Below, piece by piece: positions 29,101 through 37,803 of a stretch of DNA of 64,000 nt (its first letter is position 1; the number at the start of each line of letters is the position of its first letter). Origin of the DNA: Arthrobacter dokdonellae (GTDB lineage: Bacteria; Actinomycetota; Actinomycetes; Actinomycetales; Micrococcaceae). Location: the NCBI RefSeq assembly GCF_003268655.1, contig NZ_CP029642.1:1488001-1552000 (forward strand), in the 5' to 3' direction. The notes under the pieces are model-generated. The model searched no databases and was not told the origin of the DNA. It saw only the letters and a program-made list of their open reading frames with translations. The position numbers and the translations under genes are program-made.

Positions 29101-29721
29101 ATGCTGCGCGAAACCGTGGCAGCGCTGATGGCGAAGTCCGGAGTGGACCCGCGGCCGGAATTCCTCGAGCTCGGCGTGGGTTTTGTGGTGCTGCAAAAAG
29201 GTGACACCGCCGCCGAGCTGGTGGCCGGCGAGCTGGAAGCCGTGCCCGGACTGGACACCGTGGGCCCCACGGACTCGGGCTGGCTGTGGCGCGTGCAGCC
29301 GACCTACCGCACGACCGGGACCAGCGATGTGGTCAACCGCGTGAGGCTGGTCGATGCCAAGGGCGCCCCGGTGGCTCCGGTGGCGTCCGACGGCGAGGGT
29401 GTCAATGCGTCCGTGCCCGCCGGGGACGCCGGCCGGCGCGTGGTCCTGGCCGAGCGGTCCGACACCGGCTGGCACGCACGGTTCAACGGCCAGGAGCTGA
29501 CGGCCGTGAAGGACGGCTGGTCGCAGGCCTTTGAGCTGCCTGCAGCCGCCGGCAAACTTGAAATTCACTACGACGAGCCGTGGAACGGCGTGATGGGCCT
29601 GGCACAGATTGTCCTGCTGGGACTGACCGTGCTGCTGGCCATCCCGGTGCGGGCACGCCGCGGCCGGGCCGGGGCATACCGGGACGAGGCATCATTGCAC
29701 AAGGTAGGTAGAGGTGTCTGA
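26167..29721 (+). CDS. Giant membrane GT2 glycosyltransferase with apparent ATT start
   Basis: About 1184 residues. The N-terminal GT-A domain has VTAVLVAHNGGAYLP (from residue 7), ADVGSTDNS (D41) and WLLQDDAAP (D167-D168); the acceptor-side region FDPAIPGPGDDLDFCARVRL follows. About ten or more membrane helices start near residue 320, then comes a large extracytoplasmic domain and a final helix before a basic tail. In this frame a stop lies at 26134 and no ATG, GTG or TTG occurs before TTG 26704, which would delete the catalytic domain; ATT 26167 overlapping the whiB stop (TAATT) is the best candidate. Residues about 85-158 are a low-complexity insert. Likely exports or builds an envelope glycan. 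Confidence 0.85.
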   Translation: MLEAVKVTAVLVAHNGGAYLPTVLSALAAQTRRATSILAADVGSTDNSGELLRKELGERNVINFDGRRGGYGAAVKAVLDYQRTLPQAPSKEPATVGAGAARRSSSQTLPAHDAGPPSADTSRSALRGPAGSGARIDAGPGGRADPQHAGPATLTTSKDEWIWLLQDDAAPAPDALEHLLDAVERSTTATVAGCKQLDWEQQRKLVDVGLKATKWFDRFALINLDELDQGQYDGRADFFAVNAAGMLVRRDVWEKLGGFDPAIPGPGDDLDFCARVRLAGHRVLVVPAAKVFHAVDRDHPLGSPTAARKAAIFTRLKHAPLWQVPLLAAGAAVSAIYWLFAGFLLKAPGHAVRMFAATFAGLFHPMALVRSRRSLAKARVQTRSAHKGLLATPAEARNQLKALREAVGPDEDQVEPAQSGPSILEPTGDIHHEAVTPLSASRTAPIVSALGLVLLLAALSLVVLGRLLGASALAGGGLLPVSARLGDVWRHATDWWVSLGSGLAGRGDPFNFVLWILGVLGFGNGSAAVLWLVLLAVPLSAFTGWLAAGAFSRNRWPRLVAGLVWAGAPVLQTALGQGRLGALLAHVLIPLVVLGLVRAAGGAVGADSAVGVRVPGVLPQAADQDGTAAARPTTVKLGRPGVDRNPSWTAAAAAGLALAAVTAAAPTLFPLAVVAVLLATFFLGRRGRTMWWSLVPSIALYLPFAWSARANPRALLGDPGVPLSGNPGPLWEQLLGFPNAVAPVPHLLGGSAAGGSFWTWAAVLLVGAPVVVAAFLALLAPLRRAGTVRALWLVALLALAVAYGSKLLAVSLDGTTLVTPFNGPAVSVALFALVGAALLGFDAVYRRAYEPAFRGRPAKTGSRATAVVLSVVLVAAPAVSLGLWTVNNLNGNATGLAGASLVAPANAGSIPATAADRGTGPEASRTVVLRVLPGGGVRATLMQGAGTTLDAMSTIASAADISGRAGAETVRTPDAATAMLRETVAALMAKSGVDPRPEFLELGVGFVVLQKGDTAAELVAGELEAVPGLDTVGPTDSGWLWRVQPTYRTTGTSDVVNRVRLVDAKGAPVAPVASDGEGVNASVPAGDAGRRVVLAERSDTGWHARFNGQELTAVKDGWSQAFELPAAAGKLEIHYDEPWNGVMGLAQIVLLGLTVLLAIPVRARRGRAGAYRDEASLHKVGRGV

Positions 29722-31477
29722 GGACCGCATGAAGGACGACCGGCCCGAGCGTGACGCTCCTGCAGATAATGCTGCCGTGACGCCGGGCAAAAAGGCCAAG
29801 CCCGCCAAGGACGGCAAACCCGCCAAGGCCACAAAGCCTGCCCGCGCGTCCCGCCGCAAGGTGCCCACACGGGCCCGCCGTTGGCCTGCTGTCCTGGCGG
29901 GTTCCACGACGGCGGTGCTGGCCGTCGTCGTCGTGGCTGCCGGCACCGTCCTTCCCGGCATGGACGCCACGGCCCAGGTCACACCGCGGCCGCAGGTTCT
30001 GCCCGTCGGTGCAACCCTGGCAAACTGCCCCGGGCCCACCCAGCTGCTGTCCGGTTCGGCCGCGGGCACCGACCCGGAATTCTCGCCGACGTCGTCATCG
30101 ACCAAGACGCTGCTCAACGCCCTGGCGCTGAGCAATGCCGACGGCGTCCTGCCGGGGGCCGCCGTGTACCCCATGGAATCGGGTTCGGCGCCGTTGGTCA
30201 CGCTTTCGCCGGCACCCAAGGATGTGCCGACAGCAGCCCCCACGGGATCCTCAGCCCCGGCCACGCTGGCTCCCCTGACCGGCGCGGCCAAGGCGAAGGC
30301 CGCCGTCGTCAGTGACAAGGCCGTGGGCAAGGCGTCAGTGCTGCAGGCGCTGCCCTTTGCCGGGCAGAACGCGCGCAGCGCCGGCTCGGTGGTGGTGACG
30401 GCTGGCGACGGCGACCTCCAGGGGCTCGCCGCGGCGACGTGCCAGACGCCGTCGAACGACTTTTGGCTGGCCGGCGCCAGCACCACGGTGGGCCGGACCG
30501 CATTGCTGACGCTGGCCAATTCGACCAAGAGCGCGGCCACGGTGTCACTGGACCTGTTTGGTGCGGCCGGTCCCGTCCAGGCGCCCGGCGGCAAGTCGCT
30601 GGTGATAGCGCCCGGGGCATCGCAGTCGGTCGTGCTGTCCGGGCTGGCACCCGACCAGGAACAACTTTCGGTGCATGTCAAGAGCGCGGGAGGAGCCGTC
30701 ACGGGCACCGTCCAGCAGTCGGTGCTGCGCGGGCTCACGCCCGGCGGCGTGGACTTCCTGCAGCCGGTTGAAGGACCGTCGTCGAGCACCGTCATCCCCG
30801 GCGTGCGCGTCCAGGACCCGGCAGCTGCGGCCAAGGTGGCGGGCCAAAGCGGCTATGAGGACGCCTCGGCCGCCCTTGAGGTCACGGTCCCCGGCGCCAT
30901 GGACGCTGTGGTTGAGGTCAAGGCCTTCGGTCCGTCCGGCCAGGCCGCGTTGCCCGATGGCGGCGTGTTCACGGCCCGGGCCGGCAAGGTCACCTCGCTC
31001 CCGCTCTCCGGGCTGCCGCAGGGAACCTATGCGCTCAGCGTGACGTCAGACTCCGCCGTGGTGGCAGGGGCGCGACTGGCCAATTCGACCAAGCCGGGAA
31101 GCGCCGTCGACCTCGCGTTTTCCCCGTCGGCCAGCCGGCTGGGCGTCAACCACCTGGCCACGCTGCCCGGGGGAGTTGACTCCAGCTTTGCCTTCACCGC
31201 GCCGGCCGGTGCCGCCACGGTGACGCTGGTTCCGGTCTCCGCGGCGGGCGTGCTTGGTGCCGCGAAGACCGTGGAGCTGAAGGCCGGCGTCACCACCGTG
31301 GTGGATCCTGCCGCATTGCTGGGCAAGGACGCCGCCGCCGCGCTGGTGTCCGCCACCGGGGAACCGGCCTACGGATCCCAGCTGCTCGGCACCAAGGGCT
31401 CGGCCAACATCGCGGTGCTGCCCTTCGCCGGCACCGGCGCCGAATCACACACGCTGGAGATCACCACCGGGTACTGA
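29714..31477 (+). CDS. DUF5719 secreted/membrane-anchored protein
   Basis: 587 residues. A Lys/Ala-rich cytoplasmic N-terminus (about 1-55) is followed by one membrane helix (about 57-80) and a long extracytoplasmic region of repeated beta-sandwich-like character (for example TVSLDLFGAAGPVQAPGGKS). It fits DUF5719, an actinobacterial family always found behind the whiB-linked glycosyltransferase; its function is unknown but envelope glycan assembly is likely from context. GTG 29714 overlaps the GT2 stop by eight bases and is preceded by AGGTAGAG, so translation is coupled. Confidence 0.85.
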   Translation: MSEDRMKDDRPERDAPADNAAVTPGKKAKPAKDGKPAKATKPARASRRKVPTRARRWPAVLAGSTTAVLAVVVVAAGTVLPGMDATAQVTPRPQVLPVGATLANCPGPTQLLSGSAAGTDPEFSPTSSSTKTLLNALALSNADGVLPGAAVYPMESGSAPLVTLSPAPKDVPTAAPTGSSAPATLAPLTGAAKAKAAVVSDKAVGKASVLQALPFAGQNARSAGSVVVTAGDGDLQGLAAATCQTPSNDFWLAGASTTVGRTALLTLANSTKSAATVSLDLFGAAGPVQAPGGKSLVIAPGASQSVVLSGLAPDQEQLSVHVKSAGGAVTGTVQQSVLRGLTPGGVDFLQPVEGPSSSTVIPGVRVQDPAAAAKVAGQSGYEDASAALEVTVPGAMDAVVEVKAFGPSGQAALPDGGVFTARAGKVTSLPLSGLPQGTYALSVTSDSAVVAGARLANSTKPGSAVDLAFSPSASRLGVNHLATLPGGVDSSFAFTAPAGAATVTLVPVSAAGVLGAAKTVELKAGVTTVVDPAALLGKDAAAALVSATGEPAYGSQLLGTKGSANIAVLPFAGTGAESHTLEITTGY

Positions 31478-31525
31478 GCGGTCCAGTCCTGCGCATGGCA
31501 AAAGCCGGGACGGTGAGGCGCTTCG

Positions 31526-32026
31526 TCAGCCCCCGTGCCGGAACCGCCCAAACAGCGGGTCCACAGTGTCCGGGTCGATGTTCAGCAGCCCTGCCACCTG
31601 CTCGATGAGGACCTCGTGGATCAGTTCGCGCACCTGCCAGGGGGAGTCGCAGAGGGCCTCCACCGGGTGCCGGTAAATCACAATCAGCGGATGTGTTGGG
31701 CCTGAACCCATCGTGTATTTCCCCAGCGGGGCCTGCGCACCGGAGGCAATGAGCCCCTCCAAGTTGTCCGGCACCTCCTCGACCAGGTACTCCACATCGG
31801 CCAGCTGCGCGCTCCACAGCTCACGGAGGCGTTCCGCGGAGTCCACCACCAGGTCCTCGAACCGTTCGCTGCGGGTCCGGGCGCCCGGCAGCCCGGGCAG
31901 CAGCAGGGGCCCGCGCAGCCCCCGGCCGTGGCGGTTGCGCCGGCGCTGCGGGAAGGAACGTGCGGGCGCGTCGGGGCCATCGTTGAACGTGATGTTGAAA
32001 CCTGGTTCCGGGGCATTGGACTGCAT
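31526..32026 (-). CDS. Metallopeptidase-family (zincin-like) protein with degenerate active site
   Basis: 166 residues of the actinobacterial family represented by Rv3259. The basic N-terminal region (RRRNRHGRGLRGPLLLPGLP) and the core VEYLVEEVPDNLEGL and PLIVIYRHPVEALC are characteristic. The helix that normally carries HExxH reads HEVLIEQVAGLL (H137, E138), so the second zinc histidine is absent at position 141. Catalysis is therefore doubtful here. It is divergent from DUF3499 and convergent with DUF5719, the order seen in the conserved envelope block. Confidence 0.85.
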   Translation of the reverse strand: MQSNAPEPGFNITFNDGPDAPARSFPQRRRNRHGRGLRGPLLLPGLPGARTRSERFEDLVVDSAERLRELWSAQLADVEYLVEEVPDNLEGLIASGAQAPLGKYTMGSGPTHPLIVIYRHPVEALCDSPWQVRELIHEVLIEQVAGLLNIDPDTVDPLFGRFRHGG

Positions 32027-32101
32027 CTTTTCACTCTAGTTCACGCCTGCCAGGTGCGCCGCGGAGGGAAATTCGGCCCAACCCGGGTAATCTTGGGAAT
32101 C

Positions 32102-32512
32102 GTGGGAAACCTTCGTCAATGCACCCGATCAGCCTGCCGCGAGCCGGCCGTCGCCACCTTGACGTACGTCTATGCCGACTCCACCGCCGTCCTTGGCCCG
32201 CTCGCCACCTTCGCCGAACCGCACTGCTACGACCTCTGTTCCAAGCACTCGGCCCGGCTCACCGTCCCACGCGGTTGGGAAGTGCTCCGCCTGGCCCGCT
32301 CGGACACGCCCCCGCCACCCGGACCCGACGACCTCCTGGCCCTCGCCGACGCCGTGCGTGAGGCCGCCAATGCCGACCCGTACGACGCCGGACCCGCCCC
32401 CCAGCGCGAGGCCCGCCCCACGCTGGAAAGGCCAGGCGGCCCCCCACGCGGTGCGCAGCCCGGGCAGCCGGGCGCCGGCCGGCGCGGCCATCTGCGCATC
32501 CTGCGCGACTGA
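32102..32512 (+). CDS. DUF3499 family protein
   Basis: 136 residues from GTG 32102. The conserved N-terminal half carries two Cys pairs, RQCTRSACREPAV and HCYDLCSKHS, likely a small zinc ribbon, and TLTYVYADSTAVLGPLATFA between them. The last 70 residues are Pro/Gly/Arg-rich and not conserved. The family (Rv3258c type) is restricted to Actinobacteria; function unknown. It probably forms a transcription unit with Trm112-like and ahcY, although a class A repeat pair lies in the 170-base gap that follows. Confidence 0.9.
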   Translation: MGNLRQCTRSACREPAVATLTYVYADSTAVLGPLATFAEPHCYDLCSKHSARLTVPRGWEVLRLARSDTPPPPGPDDLLALADAVREAANADPYDAGPAPQREARPTLERPGGPPRGAQPGQPGAGRRGHLRILRD

Positions 32513-32534
32513 CCGGCTTTCAGGGCCCTGCGAA

Positions 32535-32593
32535 TCGATGGTGCAGCTCCCGCGACATGGAGGCAGTTGAACCCGCATTAGCTGCACCGCCGA
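32535..32593. repeat. Solitary class A inverted pair
   Basis: A plus unit TCGATGGTGCAGCTCCCGCG (32535-32554) faces a minus unit CCCGCATTAGCTGCACCGCC (32572-32591, continuing to 32593). It lies directly after the DUF3499 stop and before the Trm112-like gene. This is a reduced class A block with one unit per orientation. Confidence 0.75.
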
Positions 32594-32682
32594 ATCCGGC
32601 GGGGCCCGCGCACCCTGACTAGACTGGTCAGCCAAGGCCCCTTGCACGGGTCAAACCGCAGGCCCAAGGAGAAGAGAAGTCC

Positions 32683-32862
32683 ATGGCGAAAATGAGCGAC
32701 GAGCTGCTGAGCGTGCTCCGCTGCCCCGTGACAGGATCGACGCTGGTGCAGGAAGGCGGGGAACTGCGCACCACCGCGCCGGGCCCGGACGGGCTGCCGC
32801 TGCGCTACACCATCGACGAAGGCATCGCCCTGCTGCTCCGCCCCGAGCAGCTGGACCCCTGA
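32683..32862 (+). CDS. Trm112-family small zinc-ribbon-like protein
   Basis: 59 residues: [20 protein letters not shown] starts the typical UPF0434/Trm112 fold, with a single Cys in the first knuckle and IDEGIALLL at the end. Bacterial members are often partners or chaperones of methyltransferases; in Actinobacteria the function is unproven. GAGAAG lies about six bases upstream of ATG 32683. It sits 56 bases before ahcY, whose product removes the by-product of SAM-dependent methylation, which is a suggestive neighbour. Confidence 0.85.
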   Translation: MAKMSDELLSVLRCPVTGSTLVQEGGELRTTAPGPDGLPLRYTIDEGIALLLRPEQLDP

Positions 32863-32918
32863 CGCACCGACAAATCCCAGCAGACCCGCGCACAGCCGCC
32901 AAGCATAAGGACACGCCC

Positions 32919-34412
32919 ATGAGCAGCACCGCAGTCAAGACCCTCAGGCCGGAAGACTACAAGGTCGCCGACATCAATCTGGCCGCCGCCGGCCGGCACC
33001 AGATCCGCCTGGCCGAATTTGAAATGCCGGGCCTGATGAGCCTGCGTGAGGAGTACAAGGACAGCCAGCCGCTGGCGGGCGCCCGCATTGCCGGCTCCCT
33101 GCACATGACCGTCCAGACCGCAGTGCTGATCGAGACGCTGACGGCCCTGGGCGCCGAGGTGCGCTGGGCGTCCTGCAACATCTTCTCCACGCAGGACGAG
33201 GCCGCCGCCGCCATAGTGGTCGGCAACGGCACCCCGGAAAACCCGCGTGGTGTGCCCGTCTTTGCGTGGAAGGGGGAAACCCTCGAGGAATACTGGTGGA
33301 CCGCCCAGCAGATCCTCACCTGGCCCGGTGCCGCGAGGGACCCTGAAAAGGGTGCCAACATGATCCTGGACGACGGCGGCGACGCCACCATGCTGGTCCA
33401 CAAGGGCGCCGAATTCGAGGCCGCCGGCCGCGTCCCGGACACCACGGACGCGGACTCAGAGGAAGGCGCCATCTTTCTGGCCGCCCTGCGCGAATCCCTC
33501 AAAAATGACAATCAAAAGTGGACGCGGATCGCCGCGCAGATCCACGGGGTCACCGAGGAAACCACCACCGGCGTGCACCGCCTGTACCAGCTGGCCGCCG
33601 AGGGCAAGCTCCTGTTCCCGGCCATCAACGTCAACGACTCCGTCACCAAGTCCAAGTTCGACAACAAGTACGGCATCCGCCACTCCCTGCCGGACGGGCT
33701 GATGCGCGCCACGGACGTGCTGCTGGGAGGCAAGGTGGCCGTGGTGTGCGGCTACGGCGACGTCGGCAAGGGGGCCGCCGAGGCCCTCCGCGGCCAGGGC
33801 TCGCGCGTGATCGTCACCGAGATCGACCCCATCTGCGCGCTGCAGGCCGCCATGGACGGCTACCAGGTGGCAAGGCTCGAGTCCGTCATCGGCCAGGGCG
33901 ACATCTTCATCACCACCACCGGCGGCCTGGGCATCATCTCGGCCGCGGACATGCTGAAGATGAAAAACAAGGCCATCGTGGGCAACGTGGGCCACTTCGA
34001 CAACGAAATCGACATGGCCGGACTCGCCAGGATCGACGGCGTGGAGAAGGTGGAAATCAAGCCGCAGGTCCACGAGTGGGTCTTTGCGAAGGGCACCGCC
34101 CACGAGCGTTCCATCATCGTGCTCTCCGAGGGCCGCCTGCTGAACCTGGGCAACGCCACCGGCCACCCGTCGTTCGTCATGTCCAACTCCTTTACCAACC
34201 AGGTCATCGCCCAGATCGAGATCTTCACCAAGACCAACACCGATGAGTACCAAAAGCAGGTGTACGTCCTGCCGAAGATCCTCGACGAGAAGGTGGCCCG
34301 CCTGCACCTGGCCGCGCTGGGCGTGGAGCTCACCGAGCTCACCGCGGAGCAGGCGGCCTACCTGGACCTGGACCCGGCCGGCCCGTACAAGCCCGGCCAC
34401 TACCGGTACTGA
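32919..34412 (+). CDS. ahcY: Adenosylhomocysteinase
   Basis: Reversibly hydrolyses S-adenosylhomocysteine to adenosine and homocysteine, relieving methyltransferase inhibition. 497 residues, with the 40-residue internal insertion typical of actinobacterial and plant-type enzymes (around [20 protein letters not shown]). Substrate motifs [15 protein letters not shown] and [16 protein letters not shown], the NAD-binding GYGDVGKG (about residues 278-285) and the C-terminal KPGHYRY are complete. No SAH riboswitch fits in the 56-base gap upstream. Confidence 0.97.
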   Translation: MSSTAVKTLRPEDYKVADINLAAAGRHQIRLAEFEMPGLMSLREEYKDSQPLAGARIAGSLHMTVQTAVLIETLTALGAEVRWASCNIFSTQDEAAAAIVVGNGTPENPRGVPVFAWKGETLEEYWWTAQQILTWPGAARDPEKGANMILDDGGDATMLVHKGAEFEAAGRVPDTTDADSEEGAIFLAALRESLKNDNQKWTRIAAQIHGVTEETTTGVHRLYQLAAEGKLLFPAINVNDSVTKSKFDNKYGIRHSLPDGLMRATDVLLGGKVAVVCGYGDVGKGAAEALRGQGSRVIVTEIDPICALQAAMDGYQVARLESVIGQGDIFITTTGGLGIISAADMLKMKNKAIVGNVGHFDNEIDMAGLARIDGVEKVEIKPQVHEWVFAKGTAHERSIIVLSEGRLLNLGNATGHPSFVMSNSFTNQVIAQIEIFTKTNTDEYQKQVYVLPKILDEKVARLHLAALGVELTELTAEQAAYLDLDPAGPYKPGHYRY

Positions 34413-34415
34413 GCC

Positions 34416-35237
34416 GTGCCGCACTGGCAGCAGACGGGCCCGCTCAGCCGCAGCCTGCGGGCGGACAATCCGGGTCCCATGACGCTGGACGGCACCAACA
34501 GCTACGTGCTGGCCGCCCCCGGATCCGGCACCGTGGTGGTCGTCGACCCGGGTCCGCTTCTGGAAGGACACCTGGCGGCGCTGGCCGGGGCCGGCGACGT
34601 GGAGCTGATCCTCATCACGCATCACCACGAAGACCACACCGGGGGCAGCGCCCGGCTCCGCGAGCTCACCGGAGCGCCGGTCCGCGCCCTCCACCCGGAC
34701 TTCTGCCACGGGGGAGCGCCGCTGTCAGACGGCGAACTGATCCGCGCCGCGGGCGTGGAGATCGGGGTCCTGGCCACCCCGGGCCACACGTCGGATTCCG
34801 TCTGCTTTGTCCTCACGGACCCCGCACAGAAGGACGACGGCGGCCCTTCCCAGGTGCTCACCGGCGACACCGTGCTGGGCCAGGGCACCACGGTGCTTGA
34901 CCACCCGGACGGACGCCTGGGCGACTATCTGGACTCGCTGGAAAAGCTGCTCGCCGTCGGCAGCCATGACGGGCAGCCCGTCGCCGTGCTGCCCGCCCAT
35001 GGACCGGTGCTGCCGGACCTGGCCACCATCGCCGCCGCCTACCAGGCACACCGGCAGGAGCGGCTCGTCCAAGTGCGCTCCGCCGTCGACCGTTTGGAAG
35101 CGGAAGGCACGGAGGCCACCGCGGAAGCCGTGGCGGCCGCCGTCTACGGAGACGTCCCGGGAAGCCTGCGCGGCGCCGCGCAGCTCTCGGTGGAGGCGCA
35201 GCTGGATTACCTGCGGGGCGCTACTTCCGCCCGGTGA
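34416..35237 (+). CDS. MBL-fold metallo-hydrolase (LACTB2-like)
   Basis: 273 residues with the metallo-beta-lactamase metal motif THHHEDHTGG (about residues 68-77), GHTSDSVCF, the LTGDTVLG aspartate and LPAHGPV histidine, then a C-terminal winged-helix-like LACTB2 domain. Related proteins are RNases or hydrolases of unclear substrate. GTG 34416 lies three bases after ahcY. Its 3' end overlaps the SDR stop by 17 bases on the opposite strand, an unusually tight convergent arrangement. Confidence 0.9.
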   Translation: MPHWQQTGPLSRSLRADNPGPMTLDGTNSYVLAAPGSGTVVVVDPGPLLEGHLAALAGAGDVELILITHHHEDHTGGSARLRELTGAPVRALHPDFCHGGAPLSDGELIRAAGVEIGVLATPGHTSDSVCFVLTDPAQKDDGGPSQVLTGDTVLGQGTTVLDHPDGRLGDYLDSLEKLLAVGSHDGQPVAVLPAHGPVLPDLATIAAAYQAHRQERLVQVRSAVDRLEAEGTEATAEAVAAAVYGDVPGSLRGAAQLSVEAQLDYLRGATSAR

Positions 35238-36048
35238 AGTGCTCCATGGATTTGTAGACGCCGAACATGCGGCCGGCCACCACGTCCCAGGCGGCGACCG
35301 GCAGGATTCCGCGCAGGGCGGTGCTCAGCTTGACCGTCCACGGCATCATGAGCATCGGCGTGCCTTCCTTCATGGCCCGCCACACGCGCCGGGTGACGTC
35401 GGCGGGCTCCATGAGCGGGGTCAGCAGCGGGCCGCGCGCGCCCTCGAACATGCCCGTCTTGATGTAGGACGGGCAGAAGGTGGTCACCTTGACGTGGCGG
35501 TGGCCGGCCTGCTGCAGTTCCAGCCGCAGCGAGTCGCTCCAGCCAATCACGGCCCACTTGGAGGACGAATACACGCTCATGCGCGGGTTGGCGAGCAGGC
35601 CCGCTGCCGAGGCCACGTTCACGATCCGCGACGTCCGCCCGCCGCTGATCATGGCGGGCAGGAACTCGCGGGTGATGTGCATCAGGGCGAGGGAGTTGAT
35701 GGCCATGGTGGCGGCGATGTCCGCGCGCTGGTCGTGCTCCCAGAAGTACTTGCCGCGAACAATGCCGGCGTTGTTGATCAGGATGTCCGGCGTGCCGACG
35801 TCGGCGCGCACGTTTTCCGCGGCGGCCTCGATGGCCTCAAGGCTGCTGACGTCCACCACGTAGCGGTGGATCTCCGAGCCGCGGCCGGCGAGCTCCGCGG
35901 CGGCCTGCTCCAGCAGCCCGCCGTTGATGTCCCACAGCACCACATGGGCTGCGTGGTCCTGCACCGCCAGCTGGGCGTACATTTTGCCCATGCCCATGGC
36001 GGCGCCGGTAATCAGGACGGTTGTGCCGGTGAGGGATTCGAGGGTCAT
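35221..36048 (-). CDS. Short-chain dehydrogenase/reductase
   Basis: 275 residues, classical SDR with TGAAMGMGK (residues 14-22; cofactor loop), NNAG (92-95) and catalytic S147, Y160 and K164 (YSSSK). D40 after the second strand suggests NAD preference. Its ATG overlaps the stop of the upstream FAD-oxidase gene (ATGA), so the two are coupled. Beside an alkyl-DHAP-synthase-like oxidase it could reduce a 1-acyl/alkyl-DHAP-type ketone; this is inference from context. The open frame upstream of 36048 lies inside the neighbour. Confidence 0.9.
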   Translation of the reverse strand: MTLESLTGTTVLITGAAMGMGKMYAQLAVQDHAAHVVLWDINGGLLEQAAAELAGRGSEIHRYVVDVSSLEAIEAAAENVRADVGTPDILINNAGIVRGKYFWEHDQRADIAATMAINSLALMHITREFLPAMISGGRTSRIVNVASAAGLLANPRMSVYSSSKWAVIGWSDSLRLELQQAGHRHVKVTTFCPSYIKTGMFEGARGPLLTPLMEPADVTRRVWRAMKEGTPMLMMPWTVKLSTALRGILPVAAWDVVAGRMFGVYKSMEHFTGRK

Positions 36049-37775
36049 TGCGGTGCCTCCAGGTCGGGCGGGTCCGTCGGGTCGGTCGGGTCGGTCGGGT
36101 CCGGCGGGTCGGTCGGTGCCGCCGGAATGAGCTTGCCCGGGTTCATGATGCCCCGGGGGTCGAGCGTGGCTTTGATGCCGGCCAGGACCCTGACGCCAAG
36201 GTCCCCGATCTCCGCGCGCATATACGGCGCGTGGTCCATCCCGACGGCGTGGTGGTGCGTGATGGTGGCGCCGGCCGCCACAATCGCGTGCGAGGCCGCC
36301 GCCTTGACGCGGGCGTTCTGGGCCAGGCCGTCCTCCTCGAGGCCGGCGAGGAACGTGAAGTAGAGGGAGGCGCCGTCGGAGTACACATGGGAAATGTGGG
36401 TCTGGACGTAGGCGCCGCCGCCCTTTTCCTGCAGCGCGGTGAGGATGGCCCGCCGGACGCTGCGGTAGGTCTCCTCGACACGGCCCCAGGTGGCGGCCGT
36501 TTCCAGCGTCTCGACGTAGACGCCGCGGGTCAGCAGCTCGTCGCGCAGGTACGGCGCGTTGAACCGCCCGTGCTCCCACGACCTTCCGGGCAGGGGCCCC
36601 AGCGGGATGCCGCCGCCCCGGCGCAGGATCCGCGCGCTGCGCCGCCTGCGCGCCGTTGCCTCCGGCCTGCCGCCTTCCCAGACGAACAGGGCCAGCGCCG
36701 GCGTCTTCTGGCCGCGGACCGCCAGATAACGGGACAGCGCCGCGGTCTTCGCCCCGCCCAGCTTGAAGGTCGACGCCGTTTCATCCGTGTCGCTCAGCCG
36801 GCACACGTGCGGCATGTCACCCCGGACGCCGTCCTGCCGCAGCCGCCGTAAGGCCTCCGCCCCCGCCTCGAAGGTCGGGAAGGACCACGCGCCATAAACC
36901 TTGTCTGCCGGCGCCGGGGAAACCTTCATCGTGGCGCTCGTGATGACCCCCAGGGTGCCTTCACTGCCGACGACGACGTCGAGCAGCTTGGGCCCGGCGG
37001 CCGTTCCCGGTGCCAGGGACCCGGCGTCGAACGGCCCGACGGGGGTCTCCAGGTGCACGGACTTGACCAGGTCGTCCGCGCGGCCGTAACCGGTGGATGC
37101 CTGGCCGGCGGAACGGGTGGCGACGTAGCCTCCCAGCGTGGCTTCCTGATGGCTTTGGGGAAAGTGGCCCAGCGTGAAACCGTGCGGGGCCAGGGCCGCC
37201 TCGAGGGCGGGGCCCCTGATGCCTGCCTCGAAGGACGCCGTGCGGGAGAGCCGGTCCACGTGGAGCAGCCGGTCCATGCGCCGCAGGTCCAGGGTGATGA
37301 CCCCCGCGAACCGTCCGCGCAGTGGCTCCACGCCGCCCACCACGGAGGTGCCGCCGCCAAAGGCCACCACCGCCAGCTGCCGCTTCCCGCACAGGTCCAG
37401 GATGCCCCGCACTTCGGCGCTGCTGCCAGGGTAGACGACGGCGTCGGGGGCGTCGAGCGCGTCCCCGCTGCGGCGGCGCAGCAGGTCCGGCGTGCTCTTG
37501 CCGCCCGCATGGCGGATGCGTTCCGTTGCGTCCGTTGAGACGTGTTCAGCCCCGGTGATGGCCCGGAATCCGGCCAGCGCCCCTTCATCCAGGGCGACCG
37601 GGCCCACCCGGACGTCGGCGAGGTCCACGGGAGGGTGCGCCGCCCCGACGCTGGCGAGCCTGAGGGTGCGGCGCAGATAGGCCAGGGCGGCAGGTGTCAG
37701 GGGCCGGGCCCGTCCCGGGTCGCCCCAGCCGAACCAGACGGACCGGGATATTTCCTCTGTGAGATGGGTCACCAT
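36045..37775 (-). CDS. FAD-binding oxidoreductase, alkyl-DHAP-synthase-like
   Basis: 576 residues of the FAD-binding type 4 / alkylglycerone-phosphate synthase group: PDAVVYPGSSAEVRGILDLC, VVAFGGGTSVVGGVEP (FAD loop), SHQEATLGGYVATRSAGQAS and VVGSEGTLGVIT, with a C-terminal THHHAVGMDH histidine cluster and NPGKLIP. Closest described relative by context is Rv2251. The last 25 residues are a PTDP-repeat tail coded by a GGGTCGGTC minisatellite. ATG 37775 leaves only 17 bases to the divergent TetR gene, so a later start is possible. Confidence 0.9.
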   Translation of the reverse strand: MVTHLTEEISRSVWFGWGDPGRARPLTPAALAYLRRTLRLASVGAAHPPVDLADVRVGPVALDEGALAGFRAITGAEHVSTDATERIRHAGGKSTPDLLRRRSGDALDAPDAVVYPGSSAEVRGILDLCGKRQLAVVAFGGGTSVVGGVEPLRGRFAGVITLDLRRMDRLLHVDRLSRTASFEAGIRGPALEAALAPHGFTLGHFPQSHQEATLGGYVATRSAGQASTGYGRADDLVKSVHLETPVGPFDAGSLAPGTAAGPKLLDVVVGSEGTLGVITSATMKVSPAPADKVYGAWSFPTFEAGAEALRRLRQDGVRGDMPHVCRLSDTDETASTFKLGGAKTAALSRYLAVRGQKTPALALFVWEGGRPEATARRRRSARILRRGGGIPLGPLPGRSWEHGRFNAPYLRDELLTRGVYVETLETAATWGRVEETYRSVRRAILTALQEKGGGAYVQTHISHVYSDGASLYFTFLAGLEEDGLAQNARVKAAASHAIVAAGATITHHHAVGMDHAPYMRAEIGDLGVRVLAGIKATLDPRGIMNPGKLIPAAPTDPPDPTDPTDPTDPPDLEAPQ

Positions 37776-37803
37776 GAGCTACAGTGTGACACATGACGTC
37801 ACA
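37759..37803. promoter_or_regulatory. Palindromic operators between FAD oxidase and TetR
   Basis: TGTGAC (37785-37790) and GTCACA (37798-37803) form an exact inverted repeat with a 7-base spacer and cover the TetR start. A second palindrome GTGA-N6-TCAC lies at 37759-37772, overlapping the start of the divergent oxidase gene. The two are most simply read as operators of the adjacent TetR protein, controlling both divergent units. Confidence 0.65.

Noticed and set aside
32863..32918. SAH riboswitch upstream of ahcY
   Set aside because: The 56-base gap is too short and shows no conserved core.
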